Source: Planctobacterium sp047947135 (GTDB lineage: Bacteria > Pseudomonadota > Gammaproteobacteria > Enterobacterales > Alteromonadaceae). From it: a stretch of DNA of 64,000 nucleotides. Under the pieces are notes generated by a model. The model was given only the letters and a program-made list of their open reading frames with translations, made no database searches and had not been told where the DNA came from. Location of the stretch: the NCBI GenBank assembly GCA_047947135.1, contig CP170457.1, positions 3,038,001 to 3,102,000 of the forward strand, in the 5' to 3' direction. Below are positions 9,276 through 19,530 of the stretch, in pieces. How positions within the stretch are numbered: the first letter of the stretch is position 1; each line of letters opens with the position of its first letter. The translations under genes were made by a program, and so were the position numbers.

Positions 9276-10268
9276 ATGAAAATTAAAAACCTCGTTTTAG
9301 CTGTATTTCTATCTGTATCCACCCTCAGTGCCCAATCTCAAGATAGCTCTTATATTGCTCCATTGGCGACCAAGTCTCTGTTAGTAGATATCGTTGCTGA
9401 AAATGATCGTTTGATCGCAGTGGGGGAACGTGGCCATCTTTTGATTTCCAATGATGCTGGTGATAGCTGGGAACAAAAATCCATTCCTACTGTGTCCATG
9501 TTAACCGCCGTGGTTAGTCTCGGTGACAATATCTGGGCGGTGGGCCATGACTCAGTGATAGTTTCTTCAGATGATGGTGGTGACACCTGGTCCAGACAAC
9601 AGTACCTACCAGAAATACAACGACCGCTGTTAGATGTGCTGTTTTTTGATCAATCCCATGGAGTTGCAATTGGGGCATATGGTGCCTTCTTCCGTACTCA
9701 GGACGGTGGTGAGTCCTGGGCAAGGGAATACCATGTCAGTCTGTTAGATCCTTACGACCAAGAGTATTTAGAAGAGTTAAAAGAAGAGGACGAAGCCTTC
9801 TACCAGCAAGAGCTGGCGGCCATTATGCCCCACCTGAATCGTATTACTCAGGAAGGAGAGCAGTTGTTCTTGGCCGGGGAGTCGGGGTTGCTCGCCTACA
9901 GTGACGATAAGGGGCTTTCCTGGCAGCGCCTTGAGCCAGGCTATATGGGTTCATTTTTCGACATAACCCTGTTAGACAACGGTGGCATTTTGGCTGCGGG
10001 TCTACGCGGTAACCTATACGAATCTGATGCCAGTTTTGAAAACTGGCAAAATGTTAAAACAGGTACAACGGCAACCTTTAATTCCATAGTGAAATTAAAT
10101 AACCAAAAGTATCTGATGGTGGGTAACAATGGTACCTTATTGTGGTACGGTGAAGATGAAAAACGCTTACAAAAATTGAAACATGGCAAGAGCGTGCTAA
10201 ACGCCGTCGCTGCTAACGGAAACATTACCGCAGTGACCGCTGTGGGCATTAAATCGTTGTCTCAGTAA
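9276..10268 (+). CDS. Ycf48-like BNR-repeat exported protein
   Basis: A 330-residue exported protein with a signal peptide (about residues 1-21, cleavage near SAQS). The mature part is a beta-propeller of Ycf48/BNR-type repeats, each with the Asp-box-like S-x-D-x-G-x-x-W signature: SNDAGDSWEQ, SSDDGGDTWSRQ, TQDGGESWARE and SDDKGLSWQR. Plant and cyanobacterial Ycf48 assists photosystem II assembly, but proteobacterial relatives next to MMPL transporters have another, uncharacterised periplasmic role. The gene lies between the DUF1329 gene and the MMPL transporter gene, 18 nt upstream of the latter. This supports a role as an accessory or scaffold of the transport system. Confidence 0.83.
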   Translation: MKIKNLVLAVFLSVSTLSAQSQDSSYIAPLATKSLLVDIVAENDRLIAVGERGHLLISNDAGDSWEQKSIPTVSMLTAVVSLGDNIWAVGHDSVIVSSDDGGDTWSRQQYLPEIQRPLLDVLFFDQSHGVAIGAYGAFFRTQDGGESWAREYHVSLLDPYDQEYLEELKEEDEAFYQQELAAIMPHLNRITQEGEQLFLAGESGLLAYSDDKGLSWQRLEPGYMGSFFDITLLDNGGILAAGLRGNLYESDASFENWQNVKTGTTATFNSIVKLNNQKYLMVGNNGTLLWYGEDEKRLQKLKHGKSVLNAVAANGNITAVTAVGIKSLSQ

Positions 10269-10286
10269 CAAGGAACAGAGTGAATT

Positions 10287-12608
10287 ATGAGTAAAATTAT
10301 CGACCTTCTGGAGCTAATTATATTCAGGCACCGGATTTTAGTGATTCTTCTGTTCTCGTTGGCGACTGGCTATCTTTTCTATCAGGCGACCAATCTTAAG
10401 CTGGATGCTGGCTTTACCAAAAACATCCCCTTAAATCATGAATACATGAAGAATTACATGAAGCACCAAAAAGATTTTGGTGGGGCCAATAGTGTATTGG
10501 TCGCGGTATGTGATGAATCAGGTAATATCTTCAATGAAGATTTTTTCGTGTCACTCAAGAATATTCATGATCAGTTCTTTTTTATTCCTGGCGTCAATCG
10601 GTCTCAGGTAATCTCGCTATATTCACCTTCAACCCGTTTTACTGAAATCGTGGAAGGTGGTTTTGCCGGTGGTCCGGTAATACCTGCTGATTTCTCTCCC
10701 AGTAGTCCAGATGCGCTCGATTTAGTATCGCAAAATATTGCCAAAGCAGGCATCGTCGGTAGACAGGTGTCCAGCGATTTTGAATGTGCGATGGTGACCG
10801 CACAGTTGCTGGAGTTAGATCCCGAGACCGGGGAAAAGCTGGATACGCTTAAATTCGCAGCGCAACTTGAAGAAGAATTACGTGGTAAATACGAAAAAGA
10901 CGGTATCACTGTTCATGTGATTGGTTTTGCCAAGATGATTGGCGATGTCGCCAATGGTGCAAAAGACGTTGTCCTGTTCTTTTCTATTGCTATTGCCATT
11001 ACTGCTGTCATGGTCTTTTTCTTTTGCAAGTCCTTTATGTTAACTCTGCTGCCATTGGTCTGTTCCATAGTCGCTGTTGTCTGGCAAATGGGACTGTTAA
11101 CCATTATCGGCTTCGGTCTGGATCCTATGTCGATTCTCGTGCCGTTCCTGGTATTTGCCATTGGTGTCAGCCATGGCGTGCAAATGATAAATGCTGTCGG
11201 AAAGGAAGTAGCCGGTGGAGCCAATGCTAAAATGGCGGCGCAGTCGGCATTCCGAAATCTATTGATTCCCGGGGGCATTGCGTTATTGTCCGATACCGTT
11301 GGCTTTATGACTTTGTTGGTTATTGATATCGGTATAATCCGGGAATTGGCGATAACAGCCAGTTTAGGTGTGGCGGTGATCATTTTAACTAATTTGATCC
11401 TGTTACCCGTCCTGATGTCATACTTATCATTCAGTGAGAAGTACAAAACGCTGATTCAAAATCGCAAATCTGCAGATCAAATTTGGGACAAAGTTGCCAG
11501 CTGTTCAACCATGTCTACTGCGAAATACATTCTGGTGATTACCATTGTGTTGTTTGTTTTTGGTTGGATTCAATCAAAACAAATGAAGATTGGCGATTTA
11601 CATGCAGGTGCGCCGGCATTGCATGAGACCTCCCGTTATAATCAGGATACTTTCTTAATTACCGATAAGTTTGAAATAACTGTCGACTACATGTCGGTGT
11701 TGGTAGAAGCCTCGCCAGAAGCCTGTACGTCACATAGTGTCATGGATGCGATTGATGATTTTCAGTGGAAAATGACGAACGTCAAAGGTGTCCAATCGGC
11801 TATCAGTCTGGCGTCGGTTGCTAAGCGTGTAAACGCCGGTTACAACGAGGGTAACCCTAAGTGGCAAGAATTACCGCGCAATCAGCAAACTCTGGTACAA
11901 GCCATCTCAAGGGTGCCAACGTCCTCTGGGTTATTAAACAGTAATTGTTCGGTGATGCCGGTTATTCTGTTTATGGAAGATCATAAAGCGGAAACCATCA
12001 GTCATGTCGTTGCGAAAGTAAAAGAGTTTCGTGCCGAGTATGAAACCGACGATCTTCAGTTTAAACTGGCTTCCGGTCCTGTTGGCGTGATGGCTGCGAC
12101 CAACGAAGCCGTCAGTGCCGCACAAGATCCAATGATGTTATATGTATTTGGAGCGGTGATTATATTGTGTCTGCTTAGCTTCAAGTCCTTACGAGCTACA
12201 ATGTCTGTGGTATTACCGCTGTATGTGGTGTCTGTGTTGGCACAAGCGTTAATGACCTATCTGGAGATTGGTTTAACGGTGTCTACCTTACCGGTTATTG
12301 CGCTCGGTGTCGGCATCGGTGTTGATTATGGAATCTATATTCTGTCTACTATGAGCATAAAACTTAAATCGGGTATGGCCTGCCGAGATGCTTATTTTGA
12401 AGCATTAAAAGAACGGGGTAGTGCGGTATTGTTTACCGGTATTACCTTAGCGGTAGGTGTGAGTACCTGGGTATTCTCATCGCTTAAGTTCCAGATGGAT
12501 ATGGGGATTCTCCTGACATTCATGTTTGTTGTGAATATGTTAGGGGCAATTTTGGTGTTACCTGCAATTGCAGCTGTGTTTTGGCATAAACAAGACAAAT
12601 CCTCATAA
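10287..12608 (+). CDS. MMPL/RND-superfamily transporter
   Basis: A 773-residue inner-membrane transporter of the RND superfamily, MMPL type. There is one N-terminal helix (about 15-30), a periplasmic domain (about 35-220), a five-helix bundle (about 225-385), then a second copy of this arrangement ending near 765. Sterol-sensing-like segments such as VPFLVFAIGVSHGVQMINAV and VIALGVGIGVDYGIYILSTM mark both bundles. The latter carries the conserved GVDYG-type motif. Relatives move lipids, hopanoids or other hydrophobic molecules across the envelope. With the DUF1302, DUF1329 and Ycf48-like proteins it likely forms one machine. The substrate cannot be read from the sequence. Confidence 0.87.
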   Translation: MSKIIDLLELIIFRHRILVILLFSLATGYLFYQATNLKLDAGFTKNIPLNHEYMKNYMKHQKDFGGANSVLVAVCDESGNIFNEDFFVSLKNIHDQFFFIPGVNRSQVISLYSPSTRFTEIVEGGFAGGPVIPADFSPSSPDALDLVSQNIAKAGIVGRQVSSDFECAMVTAQLLELDPETGEKLDTLKFAAQLEEELRGKYEKDGITVHVIGFAKMIGDVANGAKDVVLFFSIAIAITAVMVFFFCKSFMLTLLPLVCSIVAVVWQMGLLTIIGFGLDPMSILVPFLVFAIGVSHGVQMINAVGKEVAGGANAKMAAQSAFRNLLIPGGIALLSDTVGFMTLLVIDIGIIRELAITASLGVAVIILTNLILLPVLMSYLSFSEKYKTLIQNRKSADQIWDKVASCSTMSTAKYILVITIVLFVFGWIQSKQMKIGDLHAGAPALHETSRYNQDTFLITDKFEITVDYMSVLVEASPEACTSHSVMDAIDDFQWKMTNVKGVQSAISLASVAKRVNAGYNEGNPKWQELPRNQQTLVQAISRVPTSSGLLNSNCSVMPVILFMEDHKAETISHVVAKVKEFRAEYETDDLQFKLASGPVGVMAATNEAVSAAQDPMMLYVFGAVIILCLLSFKSLRATMSVVLPLYVVSVLAQALMTYLEIGLTVSTLPVIALGVGIGVDYGIYILSTMSIKLKSGMACRDAYFEALKERGSAVLFTGITLAVGVSTWVFSSLKFQMDMGILLTFMFVVNMLGAILVLPAIAAVFWHKQDKSS

Positions 12609-12644
12609 AAATATTTTCTGCATAATCATTCCAAATACAACCAT

Positions 12645-12668
12645 AAAGCGCTCATTTGAGCGCTTTTT
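12645..12668 (+). terminator. Rho-independent terminator of the MMPL cluster
   Basis: Stem AAAGCGCTCA / TGAGCGCTTT with a very short loop and a TTTTT tail, 37 nt after the MMPL stop codon. It closes the envelope cluster. Confidence 0.85.
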
Positions 12669-13100
12669 ATTTGACGTTCCTGAATAACTATTTTCTACCT
12701 TAAGCAGTTAGAAAATTATCCTTTTAAAAACAGTTTTATTTAGAGAGAATACACAAAAAATTTATATATCTCAGACCTTTGCAGAGAGTGAGTTAGACAA
12801 TCATATATTTCAGCAGTGGCTAAAGTGTTTGTTTACAGCAAGGTGTAGTGAAAAAATTTAGGGGGTTTTAGCGAGCGACAGACAACAAGACCGAGGAGAA
12901 ATATACCAGCCTGGTGAGTAATGGTTAATAATCCTTCAATTTGGAGTTGTTCATTGCGCTCTTAACACACTAAATTTCGCTATTAATGCCTTGATTGAGG
13001 AATTTTTAGACATCTATGTTTACAATATATGACAGACAACCGCGTTCTTGGCGTTAGATTTGCTGAGCGGCCCACACCCTACACATAACAAGGTATAAAA
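12669..13100. other. Intergenic leader of the glutamate dehydrogenase gene
   Basis: About 430 bp between the MMPL terminator and the glutamate dehydrogenase start. It is AT-rich in its first half. No reading frame, tRNA or convincing hairpin is visible. It presumably carries the promoter; AAGGT at about 13090-13094 is the likely ribosome binding site. Confidence 0.55.
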
Positions 13101-16100
13101 ATGACGGTTAATAAGACCCAACATTCCGTTCTTTTAGATAATGTATATACCCTCATAAAACAAAAAGTGGATAAGCAACATCGAGATTTGCTAGACCAGT
13201 TTGCCCGTATCTTATTCCAGAATATCCCCAGTGAGGATTTACAAAACCGAAGCGATAGCGACCTTTACGGCGCAGCCTTGAGTCTATGGAACGAATTCAC
13301 ACAATTTGATAGTGAGCAGCCATTTATTCGCGCATTCAATCCTGAAGTGGCAAAACATGGTTGGAAATCAACCCATACGATTGTAGAGATTATTGTTAAG
13401 GATATGCCGTTTTTAGTTGATTCAGTGCGCATGTCACTGAATCGACTGGGGATTACTTCACACCTGTTGTTACATAGTCCAGTGACATTGACTCGGGATG
13501 CGAAACATCAATTGACCGGGTTTTGTGATCCCAATGATGACGTCAAAGGTGCCATTAAAAATACCATTTTCCTGATTGAAGTTGATCGTCAAACCAGTAA
13601 AAAAGATATAGATGCATTGACCACAGAACTGCATTCCGTAGTTGATGAAGTTTCACTTGCGGTGACTGATTGGCAGGCAATGCGAAAACGCTTAAATGAT
13701 ATTATTGAGCAGTTTCCAAACGGCGAGATGCCTTGCGGCGCGCAGGAAAAGGCGCAAGCTGAAACCTTTCTAAAGTGGGTTCAGGATCACAACTTTACTT
13801 TGATGGGATATCGCCATTATGAAGCAAAGGCAATCAAAGGTGATCACCGCTGGGTTTCAGACAGCGAATCCAGTCTTGGGTTAATGAAAAACTCTGTTAG
13901 TAACAGGGATCGTCTGTTGTCCAATTTACCACCGTCTGCCCGCGCGGAAACCCTGAGTACCAAGCCGTTAATCCTGACCAAAACCAATAGCAAATCCAGA
14001 GTCCATCGACCAGCATACATGGACTATGTGGGTATCAAGTCGTTCGACAGCAAAGGCAATGTCATAGCCGAAGACCGGTTTATTGGTTTATATTCTGCGT
14101 CATTTTATAACTCCAGTGCCATGCAATTGCCGGTACTCAAAGATAAAATTGAACGTATCTGTGACAGCTCTGAGTTTGAAAAAGGGAGCCATGCTTATAA
14201 AGCCTTACTGAATATTCTGGAAACCTACCCGAGGGATGAAGTTCTGCAAGCCTCTGAAGATGAGCTGCTGAAAATAGTCACCGGGATCTTCCAAATGCAG
14301 GAGCGTGGGATTTCTCGTCTGTTTGTCCGGAAAGATACCTTTGGGCGATTCTTTACTTGTATGGTGTACGTGCCCAGAGAACGCTATAACACACAATTGC
14401 GGAAAGATACCCAAACGCTATTACAAAAGTCATTTGGAAGTGACCAAACCGTAGAGTTCACGACATATTTCTCTGAGTCTGTTTATGCCCGAACTCACTA
14501 CATCGTCCGAGTAAATAACAATAATGTGGAAGTTGATGTGAAGGATATTGAAAAGAATATCATCGAACTCACAAAGAGTTGGAATGACAGATTGGCAACC
14601 GCCATTCGGGCCAGCCATGGCGAATCTAAAGGCAAACACTTGGAAAACAAATACGAAGGGGCATTTCCTCGTAGTTACAAAGAAAATAACTTGCCTACAG
14701 TTTCTGTCGTTGATATCGAAAAATTAGAGCTGTTGGATGAAAACCATACACTGGATATGTTGTTTTATCGTCCACAGGAAGAAACCCGTGATAGTGATGC
14801 GGTTCGACTAAAACTGTTTCATAAAAAAGAACCTATTCATTTATCAGCTGTGCTACCCATGCTGGAAAACTTTGGTTTGCGTGTCATTGACGAAAGCCCA
14901 TACGAGGTAAAAACCTCAGATGGAGAAGTGAACTGGATCATGGATTTTTCCATGTTGCACAGCAATACAAACAAAATGGAAATGGAGCAGGCACAAGAGC
15001 TGTTTCAAGATGCGTTCTCCAAAGTCTGGTATCAACAGTTAGAAGATGATGCCTTCAACCGTTTGGTGTTAGGGGCAGGTTTAACCGGACGAAATGTTAC
15101 TATTCTGCGCGCTTATGCCAAGTACATGCGCCAGACCGGCAGCTCGTTCAGTAATACTTATGTCGCCCGAACACTGGATCGGTACCCTGATATTGCAAAA
15201 TTACTGATTGATTTGTTTGCTGCTCGCTTTGATCCGGATATTGAGCAAGAAGCGGAAAAGCAAAAAGCGTTGCTCAAAGAAATCAAATCGAAGCTGGACA
15301 TGGTCGCGAACCTGGATGATGACCGTATCATACGTCGTTATTTAGATATGATGTTGGCGACATTGCGGACAAACTTCTATCAGACCGCCGCCAGTGGCAA
15401 TGATAAACCCTATGTGTCATTTAAGTTTTTACCGGAAAAAATTCCGGAAATGCCATTACCATTGCCGAAATTCGAGATTTTCGTCTATTCGCCATTGGTG
15501 GAAGGTGTGCATTTACGTGGCGGCAAAGTTGCTCGTGGCGGACTACGCTGGTCGGATCGTCAAGAAGATTTCCGCACAGAAGTGCTTGGTTTGGTTAAAG
15601 CCCAGCAAGTTAAAAATACCGTTATCGTTCCAGTAGGTGCAAAAGGTGGCTTCGTTTGTAAAAAGTTACCAGTTGATCAAGGTCGTGAAGCTATCTTTAA
15701 AGCAGGACAGGATTGCTATCGTATCTTTATTCGCAGTCTGTTGGATGTGACAGATAACATAGTAGATGGAAACGTTGTTCACCCAGATCGGGTCGTGCGT
15801 CATGACGATGATGATCCGTATTTGGTTGTTGCGGCTGACAAAGGCACGGCGACGTTTTCGGATATTGCTAATTCTATTTCCGATGAATATAACTTCTGGT
15901 TAGGTGACGCGTTCGCCTCTGGTGGTAGTGTCGGTTATGATCACAAAGGAATGGGTATTACGGCTCGTGGCGCATGGGAGTCGGTTAAACGCCATTTCCG
16001 TGAAATGGATATAGACTGTCAGACCACCGATTTTACTTGCTTGGCGGTAGGCGATATGGCGGGTGATGTATTTGGTAACGGAATGTTGTTATCTAAGCAT

Positions 16101-17939
16101 ACGCGTCTGATATTTGCCTTTAACCATATGCATATATTCTTCGATCCTTCGCCGGATGCTGCCAAGTCGTACGTGGAACGCCAACGTTTGTTTGAAAATC
16201 CCTCTTTGACCTGGGATGACTACGACAAAGGACTGATCTCTAAAGGTGGCGGTGTGTTTTCTCGTTCTGCAAAGTCGATCAAACTGACGGCGCCAATGAA
16301 AAAATGGCTGAATACCACACAAGACTCAATGACACCGAATGAGATGATTCGAAATGCCTTGAAGATGCCCGTCGATCTGTTCTGGAACGGTGGTATCGGC
16401 ACTTACATAAAGAGTTCGAAAGAAAGTCATGCTGACTGTGGTGATCGCGCTAACGATGACGTACGTGTCAATGGCAAGGAAGTGCAGGCGAAGGTTGTCG
16501 GAGAAGGTGGCAATCTGGGTGTAACGCAGTTGGGCCGTATCGAATATGCCGCTCATGGTGGTCGAGTTAACACCGACTTTATCGATAACGTTGGTGGCGT
16601 AGATTGCTCAGATAACGAAGTTAATATCAAAATTTTGCTTAACTCGCTGGTCAATGCCGGCGAACTCACAGTAAAACAACGCAATAAGCTGCTGTACGAC
16701 ATGACGGATGATGTTGCCGAACTGGTAATTCAGGACTGCTATCGTCAAACGCTGTCTATATCGATTACCGAGCAGGGTGGTGCCAGTTCCTTAAAAGAGC
16801 AAATGCGTTTTGTGCATGGATTGGAAAGAGAAGGTACATTAAATCGTGAACTGGAATTTATCCCCAGTGATGACGAATTATCCGACCGACTAGCCAAAGG
16901 CCGCGGATTTACGCGTCCAGAATTATCGGTACTGATCTCATACAGTAAAATGGTATTGAAAGAGAAACTGGACATTCCGGAAATCACTAGTAATCCCTAT
17001 CACGGAAAGTTATTGGTCTCTGCGTTCCCGAAAGTGTTGCAGGACAGGTTTGCCAAACACATGGAAGACCATCCGCTGCGGGCCGAGATTATCGCCACAA
17101 AGTTGACCAACAATATGATCAACGACATGGGGCTGAACTTCTTGTTTAGAATGCAGGAAGAAACCGGTGCGACTGTTCAGGAAGTCTGTAATGCTTACGC
17201 CGTCATTAAAGGCGTGTTTGGTATTGATGAGCTTTGGTCTGAGGTTGAAGATCTTGATAATAAAGTATCCGCCGATGTGCAGTTAAAAATGCTTGATACT
17301 TTGCGTCGCACCTTGCGTCGGGGTACTCGTTGGTATCTTCGTCATGGTAAGAAAGGTCAACCACTACAAAAATGTATCGATAGTTATCTACCGACCTTTA
17401 AAGCGCTGCGTAAAAACCTCGATCAATTCCTGGTCAAAGATGAGTATGCAGTGCTGATGTCTAACGTTAAATCGCTTACGGACGCTGCTGTGCCTGAAGA
17501 GACAGCGAAAACGGTGGCTGCAATGAGCAATCTGTTCCCATCATTGGACTTGGCGCAACTTGCAGAAGATGATGATAGAAATATCAGTATGATCGCGAAA
17601 CTGTATTTTGTGTTGGGATCAAAACTGGAATTACATTGGTTCCTGGATCAAATCAACAAACAATCAGTGTCTAACCATTGGCAGGCGCTGGCCAGAGCGT
17701 CTTATCGAGAAGAACTGGACTGGCAGCAACGAGTATTGACGCGCGTCATTCTGAGCTATGACAAAGACGATACGGACGCCGAAGTCATTTTGAACAAATG
17801 GATAGAAGATCATCAAATTCTGTTGGAACGCTGGTATCATATGATGGCTGAGTTTAAGACCAGTACGACACATGAGTTTGCTAAATTCTCAGTCGCACTG
17901 CGAGAGTTGATGTTATTAAGTTTGAATTGCTCTAAATAG
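13101..17939 (+). CDS. gdhB: NAD-specific glutamate dehydrogenase, large type
   Basis: A 1612-residue cytoplasmic enzyme of the large (about 180-kDa) NAD-glutamate dehydrogenase class, which deaminates glutamate to 2-oxoglutarate. The long N-terminal half carries ACT-like regulatory regions. The catalytic core sits at about residues 790-1260. It includes GGLRWSDRQEDFRTEVLGLV, the KGGFVCKK segment with the substrate-site lysines (about 847-854), and VGEGGNLGVTQLGRIEYAA near the NAD-binding part. Length is typical (about 1600). It stands alone between two terminators. The neighbouring order with pyrD and zapC is conserved in alteromonads and Shewanella. Confidence 0.96.
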   Translation: MTVNKTQHSVLLDNVYTLIKQKVDKQHRDLLDQFARILFQNIPSEDLQNRSDSDLYGAALSLWNEFTQFDSEQPFIRAFNPEVAKHGWKSTHTIVEIIVKDMPFLVDSVRMSLNRLGITSHLLLHSPVTLTRDAKHQLTGFCDPNDDVKGAIKNTIFLIEVDRQTSKKDIDALTTELHSVVDEVSLAVTDWQAMRKRLNDIIEQFPNGEMPCGAQEKAQAETFLKWVQDHNFTLMGYRHYEAKAIKGDHRWVSDSESSLGLMKNSVSNRDRLLSNLPPSARAETLSTKPLILTKTNSKSRVHRPAYMDYVGIKSFDSKGNVIAEDRFIGLYSASFYNSSAMQLPVLKDKIERICDSSEFEKGSHAYKALLNILETYPRDEVLQASEDELLKIVTGIFQMQERGISRLFVRKDTFGRFFTCMVYVPRERYNTQLRKDTQTLLQKSFGSDQTVEFTTYFSESVYARTHYIVRVNNNNVEVDVKDIEKNIIELTKSWNDRLATAIRASHGESKGKHLENKYEGAFPRSYKENNLPTVSVVDIEKLELLDENHTLDMLFYRPQEETRDSDAVRLKLFHKKEPIHLSAVLPMLENFGLRVIDESPYEVKTSDGEVNWIMDFSMLHSNTNKMEMEQAQELFQDAFSKVWYQQLEDDAFNRLVLGAGLTGRNVTILRAYAKYMRQTGSSFSNTYVARTLDRYPDIAKLLIDLFAARFDPDIEQEAEKQKALLKEIKSKLDMVANLDDDRIIRRYLDMMLATLRTNFYQTAASGNDKPYVSFKFLPEKIPEMPLPLPKFEIFVYSPLVEGVHLRGGKVARGGLRWSDRQEDFRTEVLGLVKAQQVKNTVIVPVGAKGGFVCKKLPVDQGREAIFKAGQDCYRIFIRSLLDVTDNIVDGNVVHPDRVVRHDDDDPYLVVAADKGTATFSDIANSISDEYNFWLGDAFASGGSVGYDHKGMGITARGAWESVKRHFREMDIDCQTTDFTCLAVGDMAGDVFGNGMLLSKHTRLIFAFNHMHIFFDPSPDAAKSYVERQRLFENPSLTWDDYDKGLISKGGGVFSRSAKSIKLTAPMKKWLNTTQDSMTPNEMIRNALKMPVDLFWNGGIGTYIKSSKESHADCGDRANDDVRVNGKEVQAKVVGEGGNLGVTQLGRIEYAAHGGRVNTDFIDNVGGVDCSDNEVNIKILLNSLVNAGELTVKQRNKLLYDMTDDVAELVIQDCYRQTLSISITEQGGASSLKEQMRFVHGLEREGTLNRELEFIPSDDELSDRLAKGRGFTRPELSVLISYSKMVLKEKLDIPEITSNPYHGKLLVSAFPKVLQDRFAKHMEDHPLRAEIIATKLTNNMINDMGLNFLFRMQEETGATVQEVCNAYAVIKGVFGIDELWSEVEDLDNKVSADVQLKMLDTLRRTLRRGTRWYLRHGKKGQPLQKCIDSYLPTFKALRKNLDQFLVKDEYAVLMSNVKSLTDAAVPEETAKTVAAMSNLFPSLDLAQLAEDDDRNISMIAKLYFVLGSKLELHWFLDQINKQSVSNHWQALARASYREELDWQQRVLTRVILSYDKDDTDAEVILNKWIEDHQILLERWYHMMAEFKTSTTHEFAKFSVALRELMLLSLNCSK

Positions 17940-17958
17940 CATTTAGAAGATTAAAATT

Positions 17959-17985
17959 AAGCCCGGTAGCTCCCGGGCTTTTTTA
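17959..17985 (+). terminator. Rho-independent terminator of the glutamate dehydrogenase gene
   Basis: Stem AAGCCCGG / CCGGGCTT with a 6-nt loop and a run of T, 20 nt after the stop codon and just before pyrD. Confidence 0.88.
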
Positions 17986-18001
17986 TGTTTTAGGAAATTG
18001 C

Positions 18002-19009
18002 ATGTACGGTTTAGCACAAAAGTTTTTGTTTTGCCTTGATGCCGAGACGAGCCATGACTTGTCTATTGGATTTTTGAAGTCTTCCCAACGCACTGCGCTG
18101 CAGGGAGTTTATGCTCAGTATGTGCCTGACCGCCCTGTTGAGTGTTTAGGGATGACCTTTAAAAATCCGGTGGGATTAGCTGCTGGCTTGGACAAAAACG
18201 GTGAATGCATTGATGCGTTTGACCAAATGGGCTTTGGTTTTATTGAAGTCGGAACTGTCACGCCATTGCCTCAGCCGGGAAATGAACAACCCAGACTATT
18301 CAGATTAAAAGACGCCAATGCCATCATCAATCGGATGGGATTCAATAACAAAGGTGTCGATTACCTGGTAGAGCGGGTCAAGGAATCAAAATACAAAGGT
18401 GTGCTTGGCATTAACATTGGCAAAAATAAAGTAACACCTGAAGAAGATGCCTTAAGTGACTACATCAAATGCATGGACAAAGTCTATGACCATGCCAGTT
18501 ACATCACTATCAACATATCCTCTCCTAATACCCCGGGTTTACGCAATCTACAATATGGGGAAGCGCTGGAGTCATTGTTAGCCGGACTGAAACAGCAGCA
18601 AACTGTGTTGGCCGATAAATTCGGTAAATATGTACCGTTGTTGGTGAAAATTGCTCCGGATTTAAGTGACGAGGAAGTGCACAGTATTGCAGATTCGTTT
18701 AAGAAAGCGCAGGTGGATGGGGTTATTGCGACAAACACCACACTGTCCAGAAAAGGCGTGGAAGGACTGCAGTACGCAAAAGAGGCTGGCGGGTTAAGTG
18801 GTAGCCCACTTACCCAACAAAGCCTACATGTGACCAGAGTCTTAGCGGAATCGTTAGCGGCTGAAATGCCGATTATTTCAGTCGGTGGTATTGATTCGCC
18901 AGAAGCAGCAAAAGCCAGAATTGAGGCAGGGGCAACTCTCGTACAAATATATTCCGCCTTTATTTATCAGGGGCCACCACTGATTAAAAAACTGGTCAAA
19001 GCGTTGTAA
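18002..19009 (+). CDS. pyrD: Dihydroorotate dehydrogenase (quinone), class 2
   Basis: A 335-residue membrane-associated flavoenzyme that oxidises dihydroorotate to orotate with quinone in pyrimidine synthesis. The N-terminal amphipathic region (residues 1-35) is the class 2 membrane anchor. FMN and substrate motifs include NPVGLAAGLDKNGECIDAF, NRMGFNNKG, ITINISSPNTPGLR with the catalytic Ser region near 170-180, KIAPDLS, and IISVGGI near 300. Length matches E. coli PyrD (336). The zapC gene begins 2 nt after its stop, so the two are translationally linked. Confidence 0.97.
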   Translation: MYGLAQKFLFCLDAETSHDLSIGFLKSSQRTALQGVYAQYVPDRPVECLGMTFKNPVGLAAGLDKNGECIDAFDQMGFGFIEVGTVTPLPQPGNEQPRLFRLKDANAIINRMGFNNKGVDYLVERVKESKYKGVLGINIGKNKVTPEEDALSDYIKCMDKVYDHASYITINISSPNTPGLRNLQYGEALESLLAGLKQQQTVLADKFGKYVPLLVKIAPDLSDEEVHSIADSFKKAQVDGVIATNTTLSRKGVEGLQYAKEAGGLSGSPLTQQSLHVTRVLAESLAAEMPIISVGGIDSPEAAKARIEAGATLVQIYSAFIYQGPPLIKKLVKAL

Positions 19010-19011
19010 TA

Positions 19012-19530
19012 ATGCCCGAACTGCTGATACCAGAGGCGAACCCCCAATGGCGTTGGTTTGTTGATGAGCGCAATGGACGCGTGTGTCTGGAGCTGGCTGA
19101 GTTAGGGTTTATTAAAACTAAACTGAATATCGTCAATGTGCTTGATGTTGCCGATGTGAATCGGCGGTTTTCGGTTTCTGATACCGACACCTATCAGTAT
19201 TACCGAGAGCTATTGGAAAAGTGTTATTTCTGGCAAGAGCAACAGTTTAGCTTTGTTTGCCTGATTAACGCGGTCGCGATAAAGCAGTTTCATAAACTCT
19301 TGCCAGCCAAAAACTGGTATTTTGTTAAGAATCCGATGCAGCCAACAGCAGGATTTTTGTTTAAGGTAAAATCAGAATCAGATAGCTGTGAATCAGTGGT
19401 ACTGGCCACCGATGGTGACTCAGTAGACATCATGCTGCTGGATACCCTGACGATAAACGATAACAAACAGTTAGCGCAGTTCAGTGCACAACGTGTCGCC
19501 ATCAATCGTCTCTTTCCATTAGACAATTGA
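19012..19530 (+). CDS. zapC: Cell division protein ZapC
   Basis: A 172-residue cytoplasmic protein of the ZapC family, which stabilises FtsZ filaments at the division ring. The N-terminus with NPQWRWFVDERNGRVCLELA, the internal VNRRFSVSDTDTYQYY segment and the AKNWYFVKNPM stretch align with ZapC. It follows pyrD directly, as in Shewanella and Vibrio; I infer co-expression. Divergence from enterobacterial ZapC is substantial, but the context supports the call. Confidence 0.85.
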   Translation: MPELLIPEANPQWRWFVDERNGRVCLELAELGFIKTKLNIVNVLDVADVNRRFSVSDTDTYQYYRELLEKCYFWQEQQFSFVCLINAVAIKQFHKLLPAKNWYFVKNPMQPTAGFLFKVKSESDSCESVVLATDGDSVDIMLLDTLTINDNKQLAQFSAQRVAINRLFPLDN

